This document shows, in pieces, positions 22,593 through 31,638 of a DNA stretch of 55,186 nt (the stretch's first letter is position 1; each line of letters opens with the position of its first letter). The position numbers and the translations under genes are program-made. Source of the stretch: a virus; IMG/VR virus record IMGVR_UViG_3300030099_006009, positions 1 through 55,186 of that record; one strand, given 5' to 3'. The notes below the pieces were generated by a model, which was not told the origin of the DNA, ran no database searches, and was given only the letters and a program-made list of their open reading frames with translations.

Positions 22593-24200
22593 CTATACCT
22601 TTTTAACTAGCAACCCAAAATCTCTAAAATACAAATAATCTATGTTTGTTCTCAAAAAGCAATCTAATGCATGTTCTGGAGTTTCAACAATGGGTTCTCT
22701 ATCATTAAAACTTGTATTGAGAACAATAGGAACTCCTGTTCTTTCACCAAACTTTTTAATAAAATTATGATACCATTTATTATCTTCTTCATCAACACTC
22801 TGTAACCTAGCAGTTCCATCATTGTGTGTTACTGCTGGAACTTTATCAGCCATACCATCTTTAAACTTTAATGCTATACTCATGTAAGGACTATCTACAT
22901 CGTGTACAAACCAATTTGAAACCTCTTCTCTTAATATCGATGGAGCGAATGGTCTAAACCATTGTCTGTGCTTTACCTTATCATTTATAATGTCCTTCAT
23001 TTTAAGACTTCTTGGATCAGCTAATATACTTCTATTACCCAACGCTCTTCTACCCGACTCCGATCCACCACCATAAACTGATATTACGTTGTCATCTTCT
23101 GTCAATAAGTCTACCACAAAATCATCATCCGTTTGACTGAAAGTACACTCATTATCACGCGCTCTCAGAGCCTTCTGTATATCATCATCATCATAAGTTT
23201 TTCCTAAATATGGACTTCTATTTTGTGGATTGTTGTATATTCTTGGATTATCTAACACATGATGCCAAACATATCTACACCCACCTAATGTTAAACCAGC
23301 ATCATATGGTATCGGATCACAATATATATTCGTATCTGGAAACCAATCAAACATCTTACCCACCATAACACAATTTAAACTAACCCCACCAGACAAACAA
23401 ATGTTCTTTGGTTTATACTTTTCTATATAAGAACCAAATAATTCTTTACAAACATTCTCTGTTTCTAATTGAAGCGAAGCAGCTATATCAAACTTATTCT
23501 GCTCCGATTTGCATACCTGATAATGTAATTCCCTTGTATCTACTGGTCCTGTACCACCCGAACCCATATTTTTAAAGTGATTAATGTACTTATCTGGATT
23601 ACCAAAAGCAGCCATTCCCATGACAGTTCCCTCTTCACCCCTCTTAACTGGATTTCTATTCAAACCAAATATATGATATGTACAATGATCCCAATACACC
23701 CCAACATTTAACTTAACTCTATCAATTATCTCAATAGGTTCTATTTTATTGTCTCTACCTAACCAAAATGTTGTAGCTGTAACAGTAGCACCAGGTTTAG
23801 GCCATTCATCTAAGTCAGACCAACTATTTTCTCTACCATCATTATAGTCCACACCACCACCATCTATTGTAATTATCAAAGCATCTTTAAAAGGACTAGT
23901 ATAAAATGAGTTAGCGGCATGTGCCTGATGATGGTTGGTTATAAATAATTTAGCAGATGGAACAGCAGACTTAAACTGGTCCTCTGAATAACTAAAGTAT
24001 TGTTTAAATTTACCTGTTCTATTAGTTACAATATAACCAAAATCCCTATCGGTTTCTTGTTCTAAAAATAACTTTAAAGAATCACCCTTACAACCCTTTT
24101 GCCTGTTAAATCTTTCAAGTTCATTATGCACTACTGGAACACCATCTTCTAAAATAGCATAAGCAGAATCGTGTCCACCATGTAATCCTAATATTTTCAT
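22593..24200 (-). CDS. NodU/CmcH-type carbamoyltransferase, copy 2
   Basis: 535 residues, longer than copy 1 at 14804. Shared signatures: GHDSAYAILEDG, metal site TNHHQAHAANSFY, ISLSGG-type LSGGVSLNCV, YGGGSESGRRALGNRSI and WFRPFAPSIL. The N-terminal part has an insert (ENSWSDLDEWPKPGATVT). The two copies differ enough to suspect two sugar substrates. Adjacent to an FkbM methyltransferase, so carbamoylation and methylation may finish one residue. Confidence 0.93.
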   Translation of the reverse strand: MKILGLHGGHDSAYAILEDGVPVVHNELERFNRQKGCKGDSLKLFLEQETDRDFGYIVTNRTGKFKQYFSYSEDQFKSAVPSAKLFITNHHQAHAANSFYTSPFKDALIITIDGGGVDYNDGRENSWSDLDEWPKPGATVTATTFWLGRDNKIEPIEIIDRVKLNVGVYWDHCTYHIFGLNRNPVKRGEEGTVMGMAAFGNPDKYINHFKNMGSGGTGPVDTRELHYQVCKSEQNKFDIAASLQLETENVCKELFGSYIEKYKPKNICLSGGVSLNCVMVGKMFDWFPDTNIYCDPIPYDAGLTLGGCRYVWHHVLDNPRIYNNPQNRSPYLGKTYDDDDIQKALRARDNECTFSQTDDDFVVDLLTEDDNVISVYGGGSESGRRALGNRSILADPRSLKMKDIINDKVKHRQWFRPFAPSILREEVSNWFVHDVDSPYMSIALKFKDGMADKVPAVTHNDGTARLQSVDEEDNKWYHNFIKKFGERTGVPIVLNTSFNDREPIVETPEHALDCFLRTNIDYLYFRDFGLLVKKV

Positions 24201-24204
24201 TCTT

Positions 24205-24981
24205 TTACTCCTGTAAGTTTCTTAATGTTTCTACACCTTCACAAACTAATTTAATATTATGCCACGCACCGCCTTTATTTGCCCAAGGTTTATGAATACC
24301 AAATGGAGCTTTCATATCAAGTGGTGAAATATATCCATTGTCTATTGCGAAAGTTATTACATCTCTAGTGGTTGGTTTAGTGACATACTCTGAAAAGAAA
24401 TAATCTTCTGAATAAGGTTTTCCTGCAGCAAGATATTCATCGAAATGATTCTTAACTAAATCCAACATAACCTCTTTATTTCTTATAGATAGAGCACCAT
24501 TCATTGGTAATACTTGTGGTCCATTGTATGGTGCAGAGTATGCACCTCCAGGTTTTAGTGTTGGGTATAAATCATCTAACGGTTCGTATAGTTGCGATCC
24601 CCAATAACCACCTATATAATCATAGTTTTCAAACTGACTAATTTCATACTCTGAATTTGGACATAGCATAGTGTCACACTCAAATTTTAATAATATGTCC
24701 CCATTGATATTGTCCCAAAAACCCTCTGTTCTTAGTAAATCACTTTCATCTTTATGTGTCATATTTTCAACACCTAAATTATGTAACACAAACCTTTCAT
24801 TAGAATTAGCATTAGATATTATTTCACTTTCGTCTATTATACCTTTTATATAATCAATGTTGTGAGTACCGTGGTTTATTTGAACACCCCATTCTTTTGG
24901 CAAAACACTCAAGAAATTTTCCAAGACAAATTTCAATGCTTTGTGTCTTCTCGGTTCGGTTAAAAATGCTATCTTTCTCAT
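24205..24981 (-). CDS. DUF5672-like glycosyltransferase-type protein
   Basis: 258 residues with LLKFECDTMLCPNS (acidic metal site), YIGGYWGSQLY, NGALSIRNKEVML and SEDYFFSEYV, then FGIHKPWANKGG, a combination seen in DUF5672 glycosyltransferases. The activity is inferred, donor unknown. The gene lies between the carbamoyltransferase and a methyltransferase, with 4-base overlaps or gaps. Confidence 0.7.
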   Translation of the reverse strand: MRKIAFLTEPRRHKALKFVLENFLSVLPKEWGVQINHGTHNIDYIKGIIDESEIISNANSNERFVLHNLGVENMTHKDESDLLRTEGFWDNINGDILLKFECDTMLCPNSEYEISQFENYDYIGGYWGSQLYEPLDDLYPTLKPGGAYSAPYNGPQVLPMNGALSIRNKEVMLDLVKNHFDEYLAAGKPYSEDYFFSEYVTKPTTRDVITFAIDNGYISPLDMKAPFGIHKPWANKGGAWHNIKLVCEGVETLRNLQE

Positions 24982-25577
24982 TTACTTGCCTCTAAAGTAA
25001 AAGTCTCTAGTTGTAAAATTTCTGGTGTAAGACCATATTTTACATTAACTGAATCTGAACAATTTTCTAAATCTTTTAGATTTTCATCTTCACTCTCATT
25101 TATCAAATATGATTTCACTTTAGTAAACCCAACTGATTCAAGTAAATCTTTAAGCACTTTTTTATCATATATGAAAACATGTCCCCAAGCCCTAACAAAA
25201 TTATTAATAACATAAGTATCTATTGCAGTAAAAACATCATAAGCCGGATGATTAACATTATAATCAATGTACTTCTTCTGTAAGTCTGTCTTATTGTCGT
25301 TATAGAGTTCGATAAAAAACTTCAAATCAGGTGTTGAAATTCTAATTTTACCATCATTTTTTAAAACCCTAAAAGATTCCTCTAACATAAATTTACCGTC
25401 TTGCAGACTTATGTGCTCAATCATATGTTCAGAAAATATATAATCAACACTATTATCTTCATAAGGAAATTTTTCAGTAACATCTAAATATTTACATCTT
25501 CTTAAAGATTTATCAGAGTCGGTATTTATCCACCCATTAATAATATTTCTACCACAACCCAAATGTAATTTTATCAT
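24978..25577 (-). CDS. Class I SAM methyltransferase
   Basis: 199 residues: KLHLGCGRNIINGWIN is motif I, DYIFSEHMIEHISL a typical Methyltransf_11 block with the EHxIEH pattern, and FRVLKNDGKIRISTPDL motif post-III. The target is probably a glycan or precursor, but cannot be told. Overlaps its neighbours by 4 bases each. Confidence 0.83.
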   Translation of the reverse strand: MIKLHLGCGRNIINGWINTDSDKSLRRCKYLDVTEKFPYEDNSVDYIFSEHMIEHISLQDGKFMLEESFRVLKNDGKIRISTPDLKFFIELYNDNKTDLQKKYIDYNVNHPAYDVFTAIDTYVINNFVRAWGHVFIYDKKVLKDLLESVGFTKVKSYLINESEDENLKDLENCSDSVNVKYGLTPEILQLETFTLEASK

Positions 25578-26428
25578 TTACCTATCACCTTTTCTACATA
25601 TTCTTTTAAACTGTGTTTTGGTTTCCAACCAAGTTTCAACTCTGCTACAGCATAATCACATAATGTTCTATCATACTCACCCTTACGTGCTGGAAGATAC
25701 TCTCTAGGATAATCCTTACCAAACATGTCTGCTACTTCATTAATTGAAAAATTAACTCCGGTACCCAACTCGAAAAATTGAGCTTTAAATTCATGATTAA
25801 CACATCTTACTAAACCATCTACAATATCTTCAACATGAGTAAAGTCTCTTCTCTGTTGACCATCAGCAGTAATTGTCAATGACTCACCATTTCTATATTG
25901 TTTTTCAAAAATACCTAAAACCGTTGAATAATCTCCATCCTCTAATTGGTAAGGTCCATAAACATTGTAAAATCTACATATAGAAGTTGTAAGGTCATAT
26001 ACACTACTATATAGTTTACATAACTCTTCACCACTCCATTTTGACCAAGCATATGGACTCTCATATAATCCATGATGAAACGAACTAGAACCAGCATAAA
26101 CAACTGGTATATTTTTTAGTCTCGCATATTCCAATACATTAAGAGTTGATATAAAATTGTTTTCTATATGTGGAGCAGGATCTGTTAATGATGGTTGAAT
26201 TCTAGCTAAAGCTCCTATGTGAAATATTACATCTACATTATCCATAAAAAATGTATAGTCTTTGGTTTCAGATAAATCTACATCAAAATACTGACAACCA
26301 TCTTGTTCATTTTCTTTTTTACCTGTCGAGTAATTGTCTAAAGAAACCACTTTATGTCCGTCTTTCAATAACCTCTTTACTAAATTTGTACCTATGAATC
26401 CGGCACCTCCTGTAACTATAGCTCTCAT
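25574..26428 (-). CDS. NAD-dependent sugar epimerase/dehydratase (extended SDR), copy 2
   Basis: 284 residues, with TGGAGFIG (6-13), DNYSTGKK, AGSSS, YAWSK (YxxxK) and RRDFTHVED. A paralog of the gene at 9184: the same stretches TSICRFYNVYG and STGKKENEQ occur in both, and both end with a GWKP motif. This copy lacks the Cys-rich insert. The pair bounds about 16 kb of cluster, consistent with a duplication or with two imports. Likely UDP-sugar 4-epimerase, uncertain. Confidence 0.87.
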   Translation of the reverse strand: MRAIVTGGAGFIGTNLVKRLLKDGHKVVSLDNYSTGKKENEQDGCQYFDVDLSETKDYTFFMDNVDVIFHIGALARIQPSLTDPAPHIENNFISTLNVLEYARLKNIPVVYAGSSSFHHGLYESPYAWSKWSGEELCKLYSSVYDLTTSICRFYNVYGPYQLEDGDYSTVLGIFEKQYRNGESLTITADGQQRRDFTHVEDIVDGLVRCVNHEFKAQFFELGTGVNFSINEVADMFGKDYPREYLPARKGEYDRTLCDYAVAELKLGWKPKHSLKEYVEKVIGK

Positions 26429-26440
26429 AACCTTTTTCCC

Positions 26441-27211
26441 CTATTGATCTTCAATTGAATGAATTCTTGTTCTTTTGTCTTTATCTCTAAATAAATAGTT
26501 TTTAAAATCAACTAATTCAAATTTTATTTTATTATTTTCTAAATGTCTTTGTAATATTTGTTCATGCCCCATATTATCTGGCTTATCACAATAATGAGCT
26601 GTATGTATTCCGTCTTGATGAGAATTTATAATATCCACAATATTAGGAAAAACATCAGAATAAACATCCATATTTTTACTTGAACCTATTGCAAATTGAT
26701 CATTAAACCCATAGTTATGACTATTGTCATCTGGAGCATATATTACAGATTTGTCCAATCTGTCAAGGTTCAAAGGTTCAGATAAACCAAAGTCTGACCT
26801 TGTTCTTATAACCCAATCATATTCAAAATTATTTTCTATTTCAAATTCCTTTTTCAACTGATTGCATTTATATATACTATATAAACTACTGCAAACACCA
26901 AAGGTATGAGTGTATTGTAATTTTCTTTGTTCTAATACTTCAGGAACATCTAAGTCAACTTGTTTCTCAATAATCATTTTATTAATGTTAAAATTTTCAT
27001 ATAATTTTCCCACCCAATCATTATTCATAGGCTCACTTACTTCATCTTCTCTACCATCATAAAGTATTTTTTTAAATGTTTTTTGATTAGAGTTAGTATC
27101 CCACCAAGCATGGACAAAAACTTCAAAATCAAATTTCATATTATCAGTAATATTTTGTATACCTCTGTACACATTTCTTGGTTGTCCTGATAAACATAAA
27201 GCTACTCTCAT
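26441..27211 (-). CDS. Glycosyltransferase-like protein (CLSGQPR type)
   Basis: 256 residues beginning MRVALCLSGQPRNVYRGIQN, a start shared by many phage and giant-virus proteins annotated as glycosyltransferases. Further landmarks are VFVHAWWDT, WVIRTRSDFGL (probable acidic site) and FNDQFAIGSS. Function inferred from those families. Lies between the epimerase and GDPD-like genes. Confidence 0.62.
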   Translation of the reverse strand: MRVALCLSGQPRNVYRGIQNITDNMKFDFEVFVHAWWDTNSNQKTFKKILYDGREDEVSEPMNNDWVGKLYENFNINKMIIEKQVDLDVPEVLEQRKLQYTHTFGVCSSLYSIYKCNQLKKEFEIENNFEYDWVIRTRSDFGLSEPLNLDRLDKSVIYAPDDNSHNYGFNDQFAIGSSKNMDVYSDVFPNIVDIINSHQDGIHTAHYCDKPDNMGHEQILQRHLENNKIKFELVDFKNYLFRDKDKRTRIHSIEDQ

Positions 27212-27627
27212 ATATACCTCACTATATAATCACTACAAATTCCAGCACAACCATCAACATCAATTGTTTGTAATTCTGGCAAAACACAAATTGATTTTTC
27301 TGTGAGTGGTTGTGTTGGATAAGTCCAAATGTATTCTTGGGATGTCAATGTTACATTATCGTTTTGATGAAAAAAACAATGAGCACCTAATTCTAACAAC
27401 TCCTTTAATGCCTTAACATTTTTAGCATGACACCAAACTTCTTTCTTTAATAAAAAATCAGAATCTACTCTATATTGTGGTCTATCATGACCAGTCCACC
27501 AAGTATCTGTATACCAAACATCAAGTTCAATATTAAATCCTTGTGCGATAGCTTCTTCACAATACTTTTGTCCATTTTCATACTCATTCGGACCATTCAT
27601 ATTTCCTCTATGTGCTATTAAAATCAT
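27208..27627 (-). CDS. Glycerophosphodiester-phosphodiesterase-like protein (short)
   Basis: 139 residues with IAHRGNMNGPNEYENG (HRG plus EN catalytic start), NIELDVWYTD (metal Glu-x-Asp) and WTGHDRPQY (GHD), all GDPD motifs. GDPD domains are normally 220-250 residues, so this is a minimal or partly degraded form, and the C-terminal motifs are not clear. It could release or transfer glycerol phosphate groups. It overlaps the HAD-nucleotidyltransferase gene by 20 bases. Confidence 0.68.
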   Translation of the reverse strand: MILIAHRGNMNGPNEYENGQKYCEEAIAQGFNIELDVWYTDTWWTGHDRPQYRVDSDFLLKKEVWCHAKNVKALKELLELGAHCFFHQNDNVTLTSQEYIWTYPTQPLTEKSICVLPELQTIDVDGCAGICSDYIVRYI

Positions 27628-28984
27628 TTATATACCTCTCTAAATCTTCTGGTGTTCCTAATCCCCACATTTTTTCAATTGGGAATATTTTAATTTTCTT
27701 TTCATCCTCAATAGATTCATTGTAAACAGGACAAACATAAAATTCATTATTAGTTCGTATGTCTTTTTCAATCATTTGTTCAGCATACTTTACATAATCA
27801 GAACCCTTTCTCCAATAATAAACACCAACAGTAGCAATATTAGAAATAGGTTTCTTTTCAGCAACTTCAGTTACAAATCCATTTTCACCTAACTTAGCAA
27901 ATGACCACTTAGGATGAGTTGCTTCAAATGAAACAATGCCACCATCAACATCATCAGCAACCATAGAGTACATAAACTCATTACTATCCCACTCTAAAAA
28001 TTGATCTGAATTAGCCATTACTAATGGTTCATCATTATCTATTAATTCTTTTGCCAATAAAGTTGTACAAGCAGCTCCCTCTGTTATCCCATCCACTTGA
28101 ACAATCTCACAATTATTATCGGTTATTAAATTTAACAGATACTTTAAATTATATTTTTTATAATGATTCTTTTGAACAATAAATATATGTTTAGCATCTA
28201 TATTCAAATTCTCAACTACAACTTGTATCATCGGTTTACCATTAACCTCAATCAAAGGTTTTGGAAATGTATAACCTGCTTGTTCAAATCTTGAACCGGC
28301 ACCTGCCATTGGTATTAATACATTCATATCTCCACCTTGCCATTTTGGTTTAACCTCTCCATTTTTATTAGCCAAATCTATGACTCTCTTTACCTTTTCA
28401 TAAGAAACATCGTTACTATCTTCCACCGCACATAAATGAGCACCACTACTTAAAGCACCTTTTCTGCCTATATGCGAATCCTCTATTATAACAGTTTCAT
28501 TCGGATTAACTTCGGCTTTAATCATGCATCTTAAATATATTTCCGAATTAGGTTTTGGGTTTTTTACATCTTGATTTGTGTATAAAAAATCAATGTGTTC
28601 AAAGAAACCCTTTCTTATGAGTTGTAATTTAGCAGTTTTTCTAATTGAATTTGTAGCACAAGCTATTATATAACCTTCTGACTTTAAGCTTCTTAATATA
28701 CTTTGTATTCTATCATCGACTGAAAACCCATCGATTATTTTTAAAGTCATATCCTGTTTCATATTATGTATGGTATCGTGTAGTTTCTCTGACAAATCTT
28801 TGTTTTTAGATAACATTTTAAGTTTTCTCGTAGTTGTTAACCCATCGTATGTAGAAAGATGCTCATCTCTTTGAATTATATATTTTTCATCAATAGAACC
28901 TAATGCTTTATTTAATGCTTTGTAATGTAACTCCCTAGCATCAACCAAAACACCATCTAAATCAAATATTATAAGTTTTATCAT
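27608..28984 (-). CDS. HAD phosphatase fused to sugar nucleotidyltransferase
   Basis: 458 residues in two parts. Residues 1-205 are a HAD hydrolase: IFDLDGVLVD (catalytic Asp pair), CATNS (motif II Thr), KPNSEIYLR (Lys) and IIEDSHIG (motif IV). From M220 a nucleotidyltransferase domain follows: IPMAGAGSRF, FPKPLIEVNGKPMIQ, ANSDQFLEW (Asp metal site) and GTPEDLERY, the RfbA/LicC/MobA-type fold. Linked activities suggest phosphatase and NDP-sugar or CDP-alditol formation in one polypeptide. A GGTGGAG stretch sits just before M220, possibly left from two separate genes. Confidence 0.88.
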   Translation of the reverse strand: MIKLIIFDLDGVLVDARELHYKALNKALGSIDEKYIIQRDEHLSTYDGLTTTRKLKMLSKNKDLSEKLHDTIHNMKQDMTLKIIDGFSVDDRIQSILRSLKSEGYIIACATNSIRKTAKLQLIRKGFFEHIDFLYTNQDVKNPKPNSEIYLRCMIKAEVNPNETVIIEDSHIGRKGALSSGAHLCAVEDSNDVSYEKVKRVIDLANKNGEVKPKWQGGDMNVLIPMAGAGSRFEQAGYTFPKPLIEVNGKPMIQVVVENLNIDAKHIFIVQKNHYKKYNLKYLLNLITDNNCEIVQVDGITEGAACTTLLAKELIDNDEPLVMANSDQFLEWDSNEFMYSMVADDVDGGIVSFEATHPKWSFAKLGENGFVTEVAEKKPISNIATVGVYYWRKGSDYVKYAEQMIEKDIRTNNEFYVCPVYNESIEDEKKIKIFPIEKMWGLGTPEDLERYINDFNST

Positions 28985-29730
28985 ATTCTACTCTCCAGGT
29001 AATGGTCTTGTACATCAACATGACCTACATGAAGTATAATTTCATTTCCACATCCTATGTAACCACTACCAACTCCCCATTGCTGTGGCATTGAATAAGG
29101 ATGTATACCGATATTCCAACTAGCTCTACTCATCTGTAGTGGTGCTCTTTTTGGATTAGTCTCCATCAATCTACAGAACTCACTCAACCAAGCTCTACCC
29201 CTATTATCACTCACATCAAAACTACACCACCATAAATCATAGGTTAATAAATTACCCTTACTTTCATCTTCATTCAAATGATAATCACCATCGTTTCCTC
29301 TTGTGTGTATGCCATCAACTTTTACCATCTGTCTTTCATTGGTTGGAACACAAACACCAAACCTTTTTGTTATTGGTAATATGGTTCTCACATCTGGTGA
29401 AACAAACATAAGGTCCGAATCAACTGATATAGCAACGTCAGCAGTTGACTCCAATAAACCTTTAGCTTCGTAGTAATCACAACAATGCCAGCCCCATCTA
29501 TGATTAGACTTTGTAAAAGGACTTTCGTCTATATCAACTAACCTCACTTCAACATCAGGATAGTTTTTACCTAACTCTTCAATATCAGTATACAATGTTA
29601 ACTTAGCTTCTGGAAAGAATTTTTTCACAGAAGAATATGTTGGATCTAATCTAAACTCATCAGTAAAACTTCCTGGTTGATTAGCAGTAGACCTAGAACC
29701 AAATTCTGAAAATATAAACTCTACATTCAT
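28981..29730 (-). CDS. Glycosyltransferase-like protein
   Basis: 249 residues. AKLTLYTDIEEL and AISVDSDLMFVSP (DxD-type site) fit a GT-A enzyme, with WWCSFDVSDNRGRAWL and a C-terminal HVGHVDV. No named family recognised with confidence. Overlaps the HAD fusion and the cytidylyltransferase gene. Confidence 0.58.
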   Translation of the reverse strand: MNVEFIFSEFGSRSTANQPGSFTDEFRLDPTYSSVKKFFPEAKLTLYTDIEELGKNYPDVEVRLVDIDESPFTKSNHRWGWHCCDYYEAKGLLESTADVAISVDSDLMFVSPDVRTILPITKRFGVCVPTNERQMVKVDGIHTRGNDGDYHLNEDESKGNLLTYDLWWCSFDVSDNRGRAWLSEFCRLMETNPKRAPLQMSRASWNIGIHPYSMPQQWGVGSGYIGCGNEIILHVGHVDVQDHYLESRI

Positions 29731-30155
29731 TACCCTCTCTCCTCTATAATTTTAGCTATGGTATTAGTAGTGCTATAATCATGATCTCTACTATTGAATA
29801 TTATATCGATTGGCAAATCATCTCCTGTAAATGGTTTTCCTTTATGGTCTGCTCCTAATATACGGACATCAATAAATCCTACATTGTTGGATAGGTATTT
29901 ATATAGTGCTGGTTCACCATCGTATAAAAAAGCATCGTCAACATGCCTATTTGATTTTACCATTAACAACCTTTCTTCAGCTGTCCAAATAGGTTCATTT
30001 TTAATTCTGCCATCTGGCTGACTAATTTTAGTTTTATATTCATTAACTGCTACTATTAAATGGTCACAGTATTGTGTACATTCTTTTAACATCATAACAT
30101 GACCAGGATGCATGATATCGAAGTATCCGCTAGTAAATCCTATTTTCTGTATCAA
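29730..30155 (-). CDS. Cytidylyltransferase-family nucleotidyltransferase
   Basis: 141 residues, single domain. GYFDIMHPGHVMML has the HxGH motif; LGADHKG and STTNTIAKIIEERG match the second nucleotide-binding site (RTxGISTT-type). Similar to TagD glycerol-3-phosphate cytidylyltransferase or the RfaE/HldE adenylyltransferase. TTG start overlapping the previous stop. It would make a CDP-alditol or ADP-sugar, in keeping with the HAD fusion and GDPD next to it. Confidence 0.87.
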   Translation of the reverse strand: MIQKIGFTSGYFDIMHPGHVMMLKECTQYCDHLIVAVNEYKTKISQPDGRIKNEPIWTAEERLLMVKSNRHVDDAFLYDGEPALYKYLSNNVGFIDVRILGADHKGKPFTGDDLPIDIIFNSRDHDYSTTNTIAKIIEERG

Positions 30156-30955
30156 AATAACTCCTCATAAACTCTCTTCATCCAATAAGTCCTATCTCTA
30201 CCCATATCATTGTGAGGTATAGCATTGAATTGGTAAACCCAACCCGAATTATACAAATTAGTTAAGCTATCTTCCCAATAACATTTTGGATGATGATAAA
30301 ACAAATTCTTTCTAACCATATCCATCATACCAAATTGTCTTGGTAGTAAGTTCAGCTCTAAGTTAAACTCTTTTCTCATGCAATTTATCAATGCTATATC
30401 ACTTCCAGTAAGTAGTATATCATAAGATTCTATAATTTTTTTTCTATTTTTTTCATAAAAATCAAAAACTTTATCAAAAAACCATTTGTGTTTCTTACTA
30501 ATAATCACAAAGCCAGTTTGAAAAAACTCATAAGATGGTATACAAAACCCTTTGTTCCAAAACATTTTAGAGTAACCATTGATAGCTCTATTTACCCACT
30601 CATAATCACCATCAGTAAGAACACTTGTGAATTGATTATTTGTTAATTCAAAAAAATCAGGACAATTAGGATGAACTATAGAATCAGCATCAACAACTAA
30701 TACTTGGTCATACTCTATTTGATTGTGCTCTAGTATATCTAAAACACGCCATCTCTGCCAAGTTATTAACATATGAGATTCTGGACATAATAACTCTGAC
30801 ATAATGTAAACCTCGTGTCCATTTTTTTCAGCCCAAGCTTTCCAAGAGTTTATTCCATATTCATAACCTTGATGTCTATTTGAATGACCTATACTTGATT
30901 GAGCAGTTACATTTTTTTCTCTTTTTATATAAGGTATAAAAATTATATTCTTCAT
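30152..30955 (-). CDS. Glycosyltransferase-like protein
   Basis: 267 residues with YDQVLVVDADSIVHP (DxD metal site), FFQTGFVIISKKHKWF and SDIALINCMRKEF, a layout like GT8/GT34-type enzymes. A proper family name cannot be given. Ends GRDRTYWMKRVYEELF. Overlaps both neighbours by 4 bases. Confidence 0.65.
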   Translation of the reverse strand: MKNIIFIPYIKREKNVTAQSSIGHSNRHQGYEYGINSWKAWAEKNGHEVYIMSELLCPESHMLITWQRWRVLDILEHNQIEYDQVLVVDADSIVHPNCPDFFELTNNQFTSVLTDGDYEWVNRAINGYSKMFWNKGFCIPSYEFFQTGFVIISKKHKWFFDKVFDFYEKNRKKIIESYDILLTGSDIALINCMRKEFNLELNLLPRQFGMMDMVRKNLFYHHPKCYWEDSLTNLYNSGWVYQFNAIPHNDMGRDRTYWMKRVYEELF

Positions 30956-31638
30956 TTTTTACCTGTATGTTTGTCTAAGTAAAAATATAAATTGTCTCTA
31001 CAATCACTATTCATATAATTAAATTTAAATTTATTTTTCCAAGCAACGTAATTAAAACTCAATTGATCTCTCTTACTACCATATTTAATTTCTTTCCACC
31101 AATCTTCCATAACCTTAATACAATCTTTCTCATTATGTCTTCTTAATATTACACCACCAGTTATTAATCCATTCTGTTCAGGATAATTATCATTCATATA
31201 TCTTTCCATTTGATTTATTATGACTTTTGGATTATCTTTATAATTTTTCATTCCTCTTTCAGGAGTTATTTTCATATTTTTTTCACCGAACATCAGAATA
31301 GTTCTAGCCTCATCATAAATACAATTTCTTTTATCATAGGCCGGTTGTGAATCATGATTATGAAAAACTGCATTAACATTATTTAAATATTTATCTACTA
31401 ACTCATTAACATCTCTCTTTATTATATAATTACCATCTATGTAAATACTGATTTCATATCCTTCGAGAAACCTATGTGGTAGTATCTTATATCGTTTAGC
31501 ATTTCTCATGTTATCTTCATATATAGGTAAACTATTTTGCTCACTAAAACACTTCCAATCCCAACCTTCCGGTAACTGTGGTTCTACTACATCATCATAG
31601 TTTCCAAATACAGAAGTATATACAATTTTTTTGTTCAC
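30952..31638 (-). CDS. DUF616-type (TOD1/MUCI70-like) glycosyltransferase
   Basis: 228 residues: YTSVFGNYDDV, AKRYKILPHRFLEGYEISIY then IDGNYII, FHNHDS and SKRDQLSFNYVAWK, the marks of DUF616 proteins, assigned as glycosyltransferases. GTG start overlapping the stop of the gene before it. Donor and acceptor unknown. Confidence 0.78.
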   Translation of the reverse strand: MNKKIVYTSVFGNYDDVVEPQLPEGWDWKCFSEQNSLPIYEDNMRNAKRYKILPHRFLEGYEISIYIDGNYIIKRDVNELVDKYLNNVNAVFHNHDSQPAYDKRNCIYDEARTILMFGEKNMKITPERGMKNYKDNPKVIINQMERYMNDNYPEQNGLITGGVILRRHNEKDCIKVMEDWWKEIKYGSKRDQLSFNYVAWKNKFKFNYMNSDCRDNLYFYLDKHTGKK

